This document shows positions 7,496 through 18,800 of a stretch of DNA of 51,549 nucleotides, one piece after another (position 1 is the stretch's first letter; each line of letters begins with the position of its first letter). The stretch lies in contig JAKMGP010000014.1 in the NCBI GenBank assembly GCA_022424905.1, forward strand, positions 1 through 51,549. Direction: 5' to 3'. The notes beneath the pieces were generated by a model. It was not told the DNA's origin. It made no database searches and saw only the letters and a program-made list of their open reading frames with translations. Origin of the DNA: Akkermansiaceae bacterium. GTDB lineage: Bacteria; Verrucomicrobiota; Verrucomicrobiia; Verrucomicrobiales; Akkermansiaceae. A program made the position numbers and the translations under genes.

Positions 7496-8236
7496 CTAAA
7501 ATCGAAAATCAGATCCAAAATAGAGTTTGCGTGCAGTTTCGTTGTTAACCAATTCTTCTGAAGACCCTTCAATCATTACTTTCCCTTCGACTAGAAGAGA
7601 TGCGTGATCAACAATGTCTAAGGTTTCACGTACTTGGTGATCGGTGATTAGAATGGAAAGGCCGTCGGTATCTCTGAGCTCACGGATGATTTTGTGAATT
7701 TCCTGGACTGCAATGGGGTCGATCCCGACGAAAGGTTCGTCGAGCAGTAAGAGCTTTGGTTCGGTGCAAAGACAGCGGGCGAGAGAGAGGCGCCTTTTTT
7801 CGCCACCCGAAAGAGCTAGTGCCATCGATTTATGCACATGCGTGATCCCGAAGCGCTCAAGTAGAAAGTCGGCTCGTTCGTGACGTTGCGTTTTTGACAT
7901 CCCCTTGCGGGTCTCAAGGACAGCAAGGAGGTTGTCCTTCACGCTGAGTTTCCGGAAAATTGATTCTTCCTGAGGAAGGTAACCCATCCCGTGTCTTGCC
8001 CGCTTGTGCATAGGTTGGCGGGTGATTTCCTTTGAGAGAAAGGAAACTCGACCATGGTCGGGGCGAACCAAGCCAGCTACCATATAAAAGGTTGTGGTTT
8101 TTCCCGCTCCATTAGGGCCGAGTAATCCTACGATTTCTCCTGGATTTACACGGAGTCCTACTTCATCGACTACCTTTCGACCACCGTATGATTTTTGGAG
8201 TCCTTGGACTTCAAGGAGTGGGGATTGGGTGCTCAT
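7496..8236 (-). CDS. lptB: LPS export ABC transporter ATP-binding protein LptB
   Basis: The 246-residue ATPase that powers lipopolysaccharide extraction from the inner membrane together with LptF/LptG. The Walker A motif GPNGAGKTT (40-48), Q-loop in YLPQEES, ABC signature LSGGEKRR (142-149), Walker B LLLLDEP (162-168) and H-loop His200 are all intact. The LptB-type features GMGYLPQE and DEPFVGIDPIAV, and the ending SEELVNNETARKLYFG, set it apart from other ABC ATPases. It is the last gene of the minus-strand operon DUF1844-kdsA-lptC-lptA-lptB and starts 7 bases after lptA. An AAGGAA sequence lies just upstream of its ATG. lptF and lptG are not in the window. Confidence 0.96.
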   Translation of the reverse strand: MSTQSPLLEVQGLQKSYGGRKVVDEVGLRVNPGEIVGLLGPNGAGKTTTFYMVAGLVRPDHGRVSFLSKEITRQPMHKRARHGMGYLPQEESIFRKLSVKDNLLAVLETRKGMSKTQRHERADFLLERFGITHVHKSMALALSGGEKRRLSLARCLCTEPKLLLLDEPFVGIDPIAVQEIHKIIRELRDTDGLSILITDHQVRETLDIVDHASLLVEGKVMIEGSSEELVNNETARKLYFGSDFRF

Positions 8237-8243
8237 GTGTTCC

Positions 8244-9107
8244 TTATTTTTTTTCTGGGGCTTGTGGAGGGAATCCGACCTTTGTGAGCCAGCCAGTAGG
8301 ACTCCATTCGACGAAAAGCATTTGGCCTCTAACTACCGCTTTAATCCATGCGTCATCTGAAATTGAAGTCATGGCGTAGGAAGTGGCTTTATCACTTTTG
8401 TCGGTGACATCACCCATCATAAAGCCGATTTTTTTCCCACGAAAAGTGATCGTGGAGTTTTCTAACTCACCCCCTTTACTCATTTCATAAAGAGCGTTGT
8501 CTCCCCCCATATAGACTTTTTGTCCGTCCTCAGTCTTGCCATTAACCCGGACATTTCCTCCCGCAGTAAACTGTTTGAGCTCTCCAAATCCACCGAATTT
8601 AGCAAGTGGATCTTTCTTTGATTCCTCGAGAGGAAGTTTTTTTTCAGCTTCTTTCTTTTCAGGAGGGTAGAACAGAGCTTTGAGCTGTTTGTCGCAGGTC
8701 ATGGTCAGTCCCTTGCCTTGGATTTTCACTTTGCCTAGGTAATCAATTTCGTAGGATTCTCCGTCAAGATAGATTCCTTTGCTGCAGGAAATGAGCAGAG
8801 TGTCTGGTTCTGGTTCAAAAAGTCCCTCTAGGGGGTCTTCGATTTCATCTTGAGAAGGTGCTTCAGAGTCGGATTGGGAAATCAGGGTGGATTGGCCGGC
8901 CGAATCTAAAAAGTCCACCATGCGTTTAGCAGTTGCTTGGTTAAGTGCTTCGGCTTTTTTGTAACTTTCAACAGCTCCAAGATCAGGTCTGTCCTTTGGG
9001 GTTACGAGACGTTCAAAACGTGCAAGATCCTTATCTGTTACGCGGGGAGGGGGGGCTGCAAATAAAATCGGGATGACAGCGAGTAGAATGAGTGGCTGTA
9101 ATTTCAT
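8244..9107 (-). CDS. lptA: LptA/OstA-like LPS transport protein (periplasmic)
   Basis: A 287-residue exported protein with a signal peptide (MKLQPLILLAVIPILFAA). A charged region (about 20-100) contains an acidic low-complexity stretch. An OstA/LptA-type beta region occupies roughly 103-245: LISCSKGIYLDGESYEIDYL, a KGLTMTCDKQLKALF segment, and FTAGGNVRVNGK near 185. LptA bridges periplasm to outer membrane as a jelly-roll filament carrying LPS. This protein is longer than E. coli LptA (185 residues) because of its N-terminal region and a lysine-rich linker. The assignment rests on weak beta-repeat similarity plus its position between lptC and lptB. It overlaps lptC by 4 bases (ATGA). Confidence 0.75.
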   Translation of the reverse strand: MKLQPLILLAVIPILFAAPPPRVTDKDLARFERLVTPKDRPDLGAVESYKKAEALNQATAKRMVDFLDSAGQSTLISQSDSEAPSQDEIEDPLEGLFEPEPDTLLISCSKGIYLDGESYEIDYLGKVKIQGKGLTMTCDKQLKALFYPPEKKEAEKKLPLEESKKDPLAKFGGFGELKQFTAGGNVRVNGKTEDGQKVYMGGDNALYEMSKGGELENSTITFRGKKIGFMMGDVTDKSDKATSYAMTSISDDAWIKAVVRGQMLFVEWSPTGWLTKVGFPPQAPEKK

Positions 9108-9628
9108 GGGACTTTAATATCTTTTTTTTGCGGAATTTTAAATTGCGCGGTTGCCGGCCCGAGTAAGATCGCCTGCCCGGTTGTGAGTGAGAAGATTCCG
9201 CCTTTTGATTTGGCTGCAAATTTCCCATTGGATCCAACCATAAGGACCTCGCTTTTGGCAACCAGTTGTTCCTTGTTTATGAGGTAGTCAGCGGATGAGA
9301 TCACTGTTGTACTGCGAATAGCTCCTTCTTCATCGAAAAGCCAAACCTTTAGATTTTCACCTTTCAGGATGGTCTTTTCGGTCCGAATGTCGTCCGCGAC
9401 TGTGACTTCTTCGATGGTCAAGAGTGAAACCTTTTTTTGGTCATCGTTATAATAGGGGAGAGTGAGATCTTCAATGACGGCTCCTGCAGGCACATTAAGA
9501 AGTGATTGCTTTTTTTTCTCGTTAGGATCTTGGGTGTTTGCTTCTTTCTGGACGGTGGATTTTACACGCTTTTTCTCTTCCTGGCACGAGGGCAGGAGGA
9601 AAATCAAAATAAGAAGGAGTGGCTTCAT
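9104..9628 (-). CDS. lptC: LptC-like LPS assembly lipoprotein
   Basis: A 174-residue protein starting with a lipoprotein-like signal (MKPLLLILIFLLPSC, predicted lipid-anchored Cys15). A charged linker follows, then a beta-rich domain from about residue 50 (AGAVIEDLTLPYYNDDQKKV, SLLTIEEVTV, SADYLINKEQLVA). LptC passes LPS from the LptBFG complex to LptA. E. coli LptC is anchored by a membrane helix, so a lipid anchor is a difference here. Overall similarity is low; position between kdsA and lptA-lptB is the strongest support. The start codon overlaps the kdsA stop (ATGA). Confidence 0.72.
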   Translation of the reverse strand: MKPLLLILIFLLPSCQEEKKRVKSTVQKEANTQDPNEKKKQSLLNVPAGAVIEDLTLPYYNDDQKKVSLLTIEEVTVADDIRTEKTILKGENLKVWLFDEEGAIRSTTVISSADYLINKEQLVAKSEVLMVGSNGKFAAKSKGGIFSLTTGQAILLGPATAQFKIPQKKDIKVP

Positions 9629-10446
9629 AATTCAGGATGAGCGGCGCGATGAATCGCGAGAAGGCGCGTCAGAACGTTTTCGATTTGACCGAGTGGGATT
9701 TGGTTTGGGCCGTCGGAGAGAGCTTCGGCAGGGTTTTCGTGGACCTCCATGAAAACGCCATCGACTCCGGCTGCGATAGCGCTTCGAGCTAAAACGGGAG
9801 CAAGCTCGCCGTCGCCCCCGGTTGTTCCTCCGAGTCCTCCCGGACGTTGGACAGAGTGGGTGGCATCAAAAATGACTGGAACTCCTTTCTCTCGCATCCA
9901 TGGCAGTGATCGCATATCAGCGACGAGATTGTTGTATCCGAAGGTGGTTCCTCTCTCTGTAATTGCGAATTGATTGCAGTCGAAGTGCCGAAGTTTGCCT
10001 AAGATAGGATCGATATCCCACGGAGCAAGGAATTGGCCTTTCTTGACGTTGACGGGACGACCACTTCGAGCTGCCGCCGCGAGGAGGTCGGTTTGTCGGC
10101 AAAGGAAGGCTGGAATCTGGAGTAGGTCGATACTCTCGGCAGCGACTTCAATTTCTCCAGGGGTGTGAACGTCGGTAGTGACAGGCACACCAAGATCTTT
10201 GCCAATTTCACCAAGGATGCGGCACCCTTCTTGAACTCCGGGGCCACGGTAGGAATCCACTGAAGTTCGATTGGCTTTGTCGTAAGAGGCTTTGAAGACG
10301 AATTTGATCTCAAGTCGGTCAGCGATCTCCTTTAAAGCCCGAGCCATGCGCCAAGCGAAGTCTTCTTGTTCAAGTCCGCACGGGCCTAGAATAAAAAATG
10401 GGTCACCAGAGCCGACGGTGAAGTTTCCAAGCTCGAAGGTATTCAT
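9625..10446 (-). CDS. kdsA: 3-deoxy-8-phosphooctulonate synthase (KDO8P synthase)
   Basis: Condenses phosphoenolpyruvate with arabinose 5-phosphate to make KDO 8-phosphate, the precursor of the inner-core sugar of LPS. A 273-residue TIM barrel of the DAHP synthase superfamily. Family motifs include ILGPCGLEQ, FVFKASYDKANRTS, TTDVHTPGE, QIPAFLCRQTDLL, VNVKKGQFLAPWD and FDATHSVQRPGG. Cys23 in GPCGLE, with the later His (ATHSVQ), Glu (MEVHENP) and Asp (SDGPNQ), fits the metal-dependent class seen in Aquifex, rather than the E. coli class with Asn at this position. It is translationally coupled to DUF1844 upstream and lptC downstream by 4-base overlaps. Confidence 0.97.
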   Translation of the reverse strand: MNTFELGNFTVGSGDPFFILGPCGLEQEDFAWRMARALKEIADRLEIKFVFKASYDKANRTSVDSYRGPGVQEGCRILGEIGKDLGVPVTTDVHTPGEIEVAAESIDLLQIPAFLCRQTDLLAAAARSGRPVNVKKGQFLAPWDIDPILGKLRHFDCNQFAITERGTTFGYNNLVADMRSLPWMREKGVPVIFDATHSVQRPGGLGGTTGGDGELAPVLARSAIAAGVDGVFMEVHENPAEALSDGPNQIPLGQIENVLTRLLAIHRAAHPEL

Positions 10447-10739
10447 GAGTCTGTGGTGTTGGGGGGGGCTGTCGAGACTTCGTCCAGGAGTTTACGGAGG
10501 TTTTCAGTGGCAACCTTGAGCATGTTATCTTCCGTTTGATTCAAATTGCCTTTGGTTTTCTCGGTGAGCATTTCCAAAGAATCGACAACGCTCTTGGCAG
10601 CCCGGATGTTTACACTGGTTTCGCCTGTAGCGGGATTTGGGATTCGCCCCAGGAAAAGCCCTCCGTTTTGGGCTTGAAAATAGACAAATGCAGCAAACCG
10701 TTCGTCCGGGGTTTCTTCCTCGGAAGGTGAATCACTCAT
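10443..10739 (-). CDS. DUF1844 domain protein
   Basis: A 98-residue small acidic protein. DUF1844 features are RFAAFVYFQAQNGGLFLGR, IPNPATGETSVNIRAAKSVVDSLEML and TEKTKGNLNQTEDNML, covering about residues 12-85. Function is unknown; the family is common in Verrucomicrobia, Planctomycetes and Deltaproteobacteria. The frame continues upstream to 10823, but the added 28 residues are basic and unlike the family, so ATG 10739 is chosen. It opens the kdsA-lptCAB operon (stop overlaps the kdsA start by 4 bases) and diverges from dnaK. Confidence 0.85.
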   Translation of the reverse strand: MSDSPSEEETPDERFAAFVYFQAQNGGLFLGRIPNPATGETSVNIRAAKSVVDSLEMLTEKTKGNLNQTEDNMLKVATENLRKLLDEVSTAPPNTTDS

Positions 10740-10925
10740 GAAGTGAAGGCTATCTGAGCTGATCTGAATTCTCAAGAACTGCCTCTTTCTAAAAATCTTC
10801 ATGAAATGGCGGGGTTGTTCCAAGTGTGACAGGTTGTCGTTCTAGGTGCAGGTGAAGTGCGACATTGTGACGCGATTGAGATGGTTTCCTCGTATGTTTT
10901 CCCGGTAATTCGGGCATTTGAGTGA

Positions 10926-10941
10926 TTGGCACATCTCTTGC
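10926..10941 (+). promoter_or_regulatory. Sigma-54 (RpoN) promoter upstream of dnaK
   Basis: TTGGCAC, five bases, TTGC: GG at 10928-10929 and GC at 10940-10941 are exactly ten apart, and all ten core consensus bases match. The predicted start is near 10953, giving a 60-base leader before the dnaK ATG. The element also forms a 7-base inverted repeat, ATTGGCA and TGCCAAT (10925-10945). No CIRCE element is present. Confidence 0.65.
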
Positions 10942-11012
10942 CAATAGGAACACAAATCAATTTGGCCAGAGGGCCGCTATTCAACACCGAATTAACTAGG
11001 AAGAAAAAAATC

Positions 11013-12950
11013 ATGGGAAAAATTTTAGGAATCGACCTCGGAACAACAAACTCTTGCATGTCTGTCATGGAGGGTGGTGAAGCCACTGTTCTCGAAAATT
11101 CGGAGGGTGCACGCACCACTCCGTCAGTTGTTGCTTTTGCAAAAAATGGGGAGCGGCTTGTCGGTCAGGCCGCTAAACGTCAGGCCGTCACCAATGCTAA
11201 GAACACGGTGTTTTCAGCGAAGCGCTTGATTGGGCGAAAGTTCGAGGAACTCACCGATGAGGACCGTCGGGTGCCTTACGATATCGTTAGGGCTGAAAAT
11301 GGTGATGCACATATCGAGGTCGAAGTTGAGGGTGGGAAAAAGGTCTTTTCACCTCAAGAGATCGCCGCGATTGTGCTCGGTAAATTGAAGTCTGACGCGG
11401 AATCCAAACTTGGCGAGACAATCACGGAAGCAGTGATCACCGTTCCTGCTTACTTTAATGACTCTCAGCGTAATGCGACGAAGGCAGCTGGAGAAATTGC
11501 CGGTCTTAAAGTTCGTCGCATCATCAACGAGCCTACCGCAGCTTCGCTTGCTTATGGGCTTGATTCTAAGGCTGACCAGAAAGTCGCTATTTACGACCTG
11601 GGAGGCGGAACCTTTGATATCTCGGTCTTGGAAATTTCCGATGGCGTCTTTGAAGTTCTTGCGACCGATGGTGATACCCAGCTTGGTGGTGATGATTGGG
11701 ATAACGCTCTGATTGATTTTATTGTGGCTGATTTTAAGGAAAAGGAAGGCATTGACCTCTCAGGTCAGCCCGACGCTCTCCAAAGAATCAAAGAGGAAGC
11801 AGAGAAGGCCAAAATCGCCCTCTCTTCCTCTCAGAATTACGATCTCAACCTGCCCTTTATTACGGCGGATGCCACGGGTCCCAAACATATTCAGATTGGT
11901 CTCAGTCGTAACAAGCTTGAGCAGCTTGCCGATCATCTTTTCGTCCGCACGAGGAAGCCAGTCACGGATTGTCTCAAGGAGGCTGGAGTGAGCGCTGGTG
12001 AACTTGATGAGCTAGTCCTTGTGGGTGGAATGACCCGTATGCCGAAAGTGGTCGAAACCGCGAAGGAATTGGCCAATAAGGACCCTCACCAGGGTGTCAA
12101 CCCTGATGAAGTCGTCGCAATCGGAGCTGCGATTCAAGGTGGAGTTCTCCAAGGTGATGTGAAGGACGTTCTTCTTCTCGATGTGACCCCTCTCACACTT
12201 TCGATTGAGACTGAGGGCAGTCGTGCGACCGCGATGATCGAACGCAATACAACTGTCCCGGTGAAAAAGTCACAAGTTTTCTCAACCGCGGTTGATAATC
12301 AGCCCGCCGTCGACATCCGTATTTGTCAGGGAGAGCGTCCACTCTTCGCTGACAATAAGCTTCTCGGAAATTTTCAGCTCTCCGGAATTGATGGCGCTCC
12401 TCGTGGGATGCCCCAGATTGAGGTGACCTTCGATATCGATGCAAATGGAATTCTCCATGTCTCCGCAACCGACAAGAAATCTGGCAAGGAGCAGAAAATT
12501 TCGATCGAAGGGTCCAGTGGTCTCTCTGAAGAGGAGATTGAGAAAGCAAAACGCGAAGCCGAAGCTCACGCTGAGGAGGATAAGAAGCGCGCCGAAGCTG
12601 TTGACACCAAGAATAAGGCTGAATCGATGGTTTATCAGGTGGAAAAGCAAATTAGCGAGCTTCCCGAGGAAGCTCCTGCTGAACTGAAGGAGATGCTTAC
12701 CGGTAAGCTGGACGCTGTGAAAGGTGCTCTCAAAGCTGAGGATCTTGATCTAATCAAATCAAGCACCGAAGATCTCGAGAAATCACTTGGAGAACTCGCA
12801 CAGGCGGCTCAGGCCGCTGGTGGAGCTGGAGGACCAATGCCCGATATGGCTGGAAACCCCGATGTTGAACCCGCTGACGATGAGGATGGCGAGCCCCGCC
12901 AAGCGAAAGGCAAGGTCGTGGACGCTGAAGTCGTGGACGCAGATAAATAG
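11013..12950 (+). CDS. dnaK: Chaperone DnaK (Hsp70)
   Basis: The main Hsp70 chaperone, which uses ATP to bind and release unfolded proteins. Reading from [14 protein letters not shown] gives 645 residues, the normal length. The nucleotide-binding domain contains the phosphate-binding [34 protein letters not shown] and [11 protein letters not shown]; the substrate domain starts near [15 protein letters not shown]; the helical lid follows, with a Gly/Pro/Asp-rich tail ending EVVDADK. The frame is open back to a TTG at 10926, but that extension covers the promoter and lacks family similarity. The ATG at 11013 has an AGGAAG ribosome site 9 bases upstream, one of the clearer ones in the window. 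groES and groEL follow; grpE, dnaJ and hrcA are not adjacent. Heat-shock or envelope-stress control through sigma-54 is inferred. Confidence 0.98.
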   Translation: MGKILGIDLGTTNSCMSVMEGGEATVLENSEGARTTPSVVAFAKNGERLVGQAAKRQAVTNAKNTVFSAKRLIGRKFEELTDEDRRVPYDIVRAENGDAHIEVEVEGGKKVFSPQEIAAIVLGKLKSDAESKLGETITEAVITVPAYFNDSQRNATKAAGEIAGLKVRRIINEPTAASLAYGLDSKADQKVAIYDLGGGTFDISVLEISDGVFEVLATDGDTQLGGDDWDNALIDFIVADFKEKEGIDLSGQPDALQRIKEEAEKAKIALSSSQNYDLNLPFITADATGPKHIQIGLSRNKLEQLADHLFVRTRKPVTDCLKEAGVSAGELDELVLVGGMTRMPKVVETAKELANKDPHQGVNPDEVVAIGAAIQGGVLQGDVKDVLLLDVTPLTLSIETEGSRATAMIERNTTVPVKKSQVFSTAVDNQPAVDIRICQGERPLFADNKLLGNFQLSGIDGAPRGMPQIEVTFDIDANGILHVSATDKKSGKEQKISIEGSSGLSEEEIEKAKREAEAHAEEDKKRAEAVDTKNKAESMVYQVEKQISELPEEAPAELKEMLTGKLDAVKGALKAEDLDLIKSSTEDLEKSLGELAQAAQAAGGAGGPMPDMAGNPDVEPADDEDGEPRQAKGKVVDAEVVDADK

Positions 12951-12977
12951 ACTCCTGAAAGAATCTTACTCGTCTCC

Positions 12978-13003
12978 TTGTTTCAAGGGGGTGTGTGAAA
13001 CAA
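12978..13003 (+). repeat. Inverted repeat between dnaK and groES
   Basis: A perfect 8-base inverted repeat, TTGTTTCA (12978-12985) and TGAAACAA (12996-13003), separated by 10 bases, ends 25 bases before the groES ATG. No T tract follows, so it is not a standard terminator. It could be an operator or an mRNA hairpin that sets groESL levels. It does not match CIRCE. Confidence 0.55.
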
Positions 13004-13028
13004 CCAAACAACCAAAATAAAGAAAAAC

Positions 13029-13322
13029 ATGGCTAGTATTAAACCACTCGGAAACCGCGTCCTCGTGAAGCGGCTTGAAGCAGAAGCAGTCTCCGCTGGA
13101 GGCATCGTTCTTCCTGACTCAGCTCAGGAAAAGCCCCAAGAGGCTGAAGTAACCGCTCTCGGTACCGGTGGTACTGATGAAAATGGCAAAGACATCGTAT
13201 TTGATGTCAGTGTCGGCGATAAGGTTCTTATCTCTAAATACGGTGGCACCGATGTCAAAGTAAATGGGGAAGATCAACTCATCCTATCCCAGTCTGACAT
13301 CCTCGGTGTCCTAGAAGACTAA
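13029..13322 (+). CDS. groES: Co-chaperonin GroES
   Basis: The 97-residue Hsp10 lid of the GroEL cage. Typical features are KPLGNRVLVKRLEAE at the start, the mobile loop with hydrophobic residues SAGGIVLPDSAQEKP (about 22-36), and the beta-barrel end VNGEDQLILSQSDILGVLED. Length is standard. It lies 78 bases after dnaK and 37 bases before groEL; no ribosome site is obvious, only an A-rich leader. Operon with groEL is near certain and with dnaK likely, since no terminator separates them. Confidence 0.98.
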   Translation: MASIKPLGNRVLVKRLEAEAVSAGGIVLPDSAQEKPQEAEVTALGTGGTDENGKDIVFDVSVGDKVLISKYGGTDVKVNGEDQLILSQSDILGVLED

Positions 13323-13344
13323 TTAACCCACTCTTAAACTTTAA

Positions 13345-14991
<1,647 letters not shown>

Positions 14992-15026
14992 GTTATTGCC
15001 GGTTTACCTCTCGTAGATCATTCAAG

Positions 15027-15055
15027 AGCCGGACGGGAGACCGTCCGGCTTTTTT
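15027..15055 (+). terminator. Rho-independent terminator after groEL
   Basis: A perfect 10-base-pair stem (AGCCGGACGG with CCGTCCGGCT), a GAGA tetraloop and six T residues, 35 bases past the groEL stop. The strongest terminator in the window. Confidence 0.92.
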
Positions 15056-15129
15056 GTTTCAAACTAATCTAATGATTCGAAATCACCTTTGAGCTTTACC
15101 TAATCTGTCAGACGTGGTAACCCATATTT

Positions 15130-15816
15130 ATGAACCATCGAATTATCGCTAAGAGTGTCGCAGTTCTCGCAACCTGTCTTTCTTCGCATGCTGCGATTGT
15201 ATGGAGCGGTGGTGGCGCTAACGATGATTTTTACGATGCTGCTAATTGGGATTTTTCTGAATCTGCTTCTGCGGTAATGGCCTCGCCGACTGATGATGTA
15301 GTTACGATTACAGGCGCTACGATTAATGATCCTAGTGGCTCATTCTCAAATCTTGAGATTGGCGATGGATTGTCTGTTACAATGAGTGGCACTTCGTTCA
15401 CTTTTTCTAACAACAATGGATTTACGGGAGTCAATGATGCCAGTGATGTCGCTTCGACTCTTAATATTGTTGGAGGCTCGAGTATGAATGCCCAGTTCGC
15501 TGCGATCGGAATTCAGGTCAATGTCGATTCGACGAGTAGTCTCAGATTCCGTGGAGGAGGAGATCCGATCAATAGCCAGACTGAAAAGACAACAATTAAC
15601 TTGTCCCCAGGAGCTCAGCTTACCTTGCCTTCCTTAGCGGAATTTACAGAACAAGGTGCTGATATTGTTGTGAACGGGGTGACCTTTGCTGAGGATCCTT
15701 CTATCTTGAGCTTTAGTGGAACGACTGCGACTGCTAATTCTGTTGTCCCAGAACTGAGTTCGTCAATTTTTGCGACGCTAGGAGCTCTGGTTTTACTTGG
15801 GCGTCGCCGGAAGTAG
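15130..15816 (+). CDS. Secreted PEP-CTERM-type protein of unknown function
   Basis: A 228-residue exported protein. A signal peptide (about 1-21, ending SSHA) opens it. The middle is Ser/Thr/Asn/Gly-rich and beta-prone (AIVWSGGGANDDFYDAANWD, then LNIVGGSSMNAQ-like strands), as in filamentous or passenger-type beta proteins. The C-terminus has the tripartite sorting signal of exosortase substrates: VPELSSS, a hydrophobic helix (IFATLGALVLLG) and a basic RRRK end. Verrucomicrobial members often have PE-x-SS in place of PEP. Such proteins are cut by an exosortase and moved to the cell surface or matrix; no exosortase gene is in the window. It lies between two strong terminators, so it is transcribed alone. 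Confidence 0.85.
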   Translation: MNHRIIAKSVAVLATCLSSHAAIVWSGGGANDDFYDAANWDFSESASAVMASPTDDVVTITGATINDPSGSFSNLEIGDGLSVTMSGTSFTFSNNNGFTGVNDASDVASTLNIVGGSSMNAQFAAIGIQVNVDSTSSLRFRGGGDPINSQTEKTTINLSPGAQLTLPSLAEFTEQGADIVVNGVTFAEDPSILSFSGTTATANSVVPELSSSIFATLGALVLLGRRRK

Positions 15817-15851
15817 TTTGGTGAGACTTTCTCAGCTCATTTATTTTTCAT

Positions 15852-15884
15852 AGGCAGTCTCTCTTTTTTGGGGGCTGCCTTTTT
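15852..15884 (+). terminator. Rho-independent terminator after the PEP-CTERM gene
   Basis: AGGCAG (15852-15857) pairs with CTGCCT (15875-15880) around a T-rich loop, followed by a T run. It lies 35 bases past the stop and just before the next gene. Confidence 0.75.
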
Positions 15885-15893
15885 CTGTAAATT

Positions 15894-18800
15894 ATGATTC
15901 TCCGATTTTTTTCCTCCGGATTTGTGGCCTTCAGCTTGTGTTTTATTCCATTGAGTGCGCAGGAAGTTGTCATTAGCGAATTTCTTGCTTCAAATGTTTC
16001 CGGTTTAACTGATGAGGATGGTGAGAATTCTGATTGGATTGAGCTTTCAAATCTATCGGGTGGGACGATCGACTTGGATGGTTGGTCGCTTACTGATAAT
16101 GCTGACGATTTACAACGATGGGTAATCCCGGAGGTAATCCTCGCACCCGGAGAAAAGTTAGTGGTCTTTGCTTCGGGAAAAGACCGGGCAATTTTTGATC
16201 AGGAGTTGCACACTGATTTTAAGCTCAGTTCGTCGGGAGAATACTTGGCCTTGATCAGGCCCGATGGCGTTTCGGTGGAGTCGGAGTATGCGCCATTATT
16301 CCCGCGTCAATATCCTGATATTTCGTTTGGGATCGGGTTGGTCGATACCAATTCAGTGACTCTGGTCGGGCCCGATGCCCCGTTGACTTATCTGGTTCCG
16401 GATAATGGAAATTCTGATGTTGGGGGAGCGTTGCCATTTCATGAGTTGTCATTTGATGACAGTGGGTGGAGCTCTGCCGAGATGGGTGTAGGTTATGCAA
16501 CAACGACAAACGCCGATCCTTACGATGATTTCATTGGCAATGGTGGTGACATTCAAGATGACTTATACCGCCAGAATACAACGCTTTACCTTAGGGTTCC
16601 ATTTACGGTTGAGGATCCAACAGCGGTCACTTCTCTCCAATTCCGAGCTCGCTATGATGATGGCTTTGCGATTTATATTAATGGGAGTCCGATTCTGGTG
16701 TCGACCTTTGAGCCCAATGATGGGGTTTGGGATTTTGAAGCACGGGCGAGCGGTAATCATAACGACACCGAGGCTACCGCTTTGGAGTCTTTTACGATTG
16801 ATTTGAGTCAGGTAAAGTTGGTGGCTGGGACAAATGTTTTAGCGGTGCACGGTTTAAATAGCTCCCTCACAAGTTCTGATTTCCTCTTCGACTGCGAACT
16901 CACAGCACAGGTTAGGGGTGATGGTTCGAGTAGGTTAATTTATATGCCAATTCCATCTCCCGGAATTAAAAACGGGGGAGGAGTGGCCGATCTCGGCCCA
17001 GTGGTTCGAAAGGTGACAAAGAACCCGGAGCGACCGAATCTTGCCATCCAGAATTCCCTTACTATTACGGCGGAGGTTTCGGCAAGCGGAGAGGCGGTCG
17101 CGCAGGTGAATTTGATTTATCGTCGCGGGTTCCTCGCGGAAAGCGCGCTTGAAATGTTTGATAATGGAACTGGTCCAGATGAATTCGCGGGGGACGGAGT
17201 GTATTCGGCTGATCTCTCATTGGTGGGATTGCAGCCTGGTGAGATGATTCGTTGGCGTGTCGAGTCCCGGGATGTCAATGGGATGACTTCCTCAAATCCA
17301 TTCTTTTTTGATGAACTTAATTCGCCCAAGTATTACGGGACAGTTGCCCTTGATCCTACTCTTGAATCTGATCTCCCGGTGTTGGAGTGGTTTTTGGAAA
17401 ACCCTAATGCTGCCAATAATCGAACTGGGACGAGAGTCGCCGTGATGCACTTGGGTGAGTTCTACGACAATGTTTACTGTCGGATCCGGGGTGGTTCATC
17501 AGCAGGTCTTTCGAAGAAGAGCTATAAATTTGACTTTAATACTGGGCACCATTTTCGAACCGTCGAGCAACTTGGTGGAGTTCGGGCTGAGGAGTTCAAT
17601 CTCAATACTACCTGGACGGACAAGGCCTATATCAGGCAGCCACTCAGCTATGAAATTTACGACATGGCTGGCTCTCCGGGTTCCGAATGCGTTCTCATGC
17701 GTGTCGAACAAAATGGTCAGTTCTTCAGCGTGGCTGCTTACACCGAGCAAGTGGACAAACGCCTGCTTCGCCGTGAACGTCGTCTCGATGATGATGGAGC
17801 ACTTTATAAAATGTTTAACGCAGGCACGAGTGGAACGTCGGGAGTGGAAAAGAAGAACCGTCGATTCGAATCGAACGCCGACCTCTCAACTTTCGTGAGC
17901 GGAATGAGTATGAGTGGTAATGCCCTTGAGAATTTCATTTTCGACAATGTTGATCTTCCTCGTCAGCTCAACTACCTCGCCGCCACCGTCCTGAGTCAAA
18001 ATAACGATAATATGTCGAAGAACTACTATCTTTATCGAGATACCGAAGGGAGTGGTGAATGGACGCAGTTGCCTTGGGATACTGACCTGACGTGGGGGAG
18101 CCACTACATGACAAATGATAATATCTCTCACGATGGGATTTGGGCCACAGCGGATTATGTATTGGGTGGTAGAAATGCAAATAGCCCAATCTCTCCGAGT
18201 CATCCGTTCGTGGGAGTCCGTGAGCTGAAGGGTAATCGTAGCTGGAATCGCTTGATCGACAAACTACTTGAGAATGAGCGGGTGAAAAATATGTTTCGGC
18301 GGCGTTTACAGACTCTCGTGGACGAAATCCTGATGAGTAAAGTGATAGATGATCGGATCGAAGGAATGGAGCTTTTGCTTAAGAACGATGCTGTGCTTGA
18401 TCGAGCAAAATGGGGGCAGTTTGGTCGATCGCAATCACTGATTCAAGCTATCGCTGTTCTCGAGGACGAGTATTTGATACCTCGGCGAACTCATCTTTCG
18501 GTGACTCACCTGGCGACTAATTCGGCCAGCTATCCAACGCCTCAGACGAGTTCGGCATTATTGCCGGGGCCGGCGGGCGTCGTGACCTCGGTGTCGTTTG
18601 GTGAAATCGAAGCGAATCCTAGTTCCCTTAATCAGGATGAAGAATATATTGAAATTAAAAATGCCGCTGATGAGGCGATCGATTTAAGCGGCTGGAATGT
18701 AACTGGTGGCATTGAGTTTGAGTTTCTATCTGGGACTATTCTTGAGGCCGAAGGCAGTGTCTATTTAACTCCAGATGTTTCAATGTTTCGAAGTCGTGCG

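Noticed and set aside
12978..13003. Inverted repeat before groES as a terminator or CIRCE element
   Set aside because: No T tract follows it, and the arms (TTGTTTCA/TGAAACAA, 10-base loop) do not match CIRCE (TTAGCACTC, 9-base spacer).
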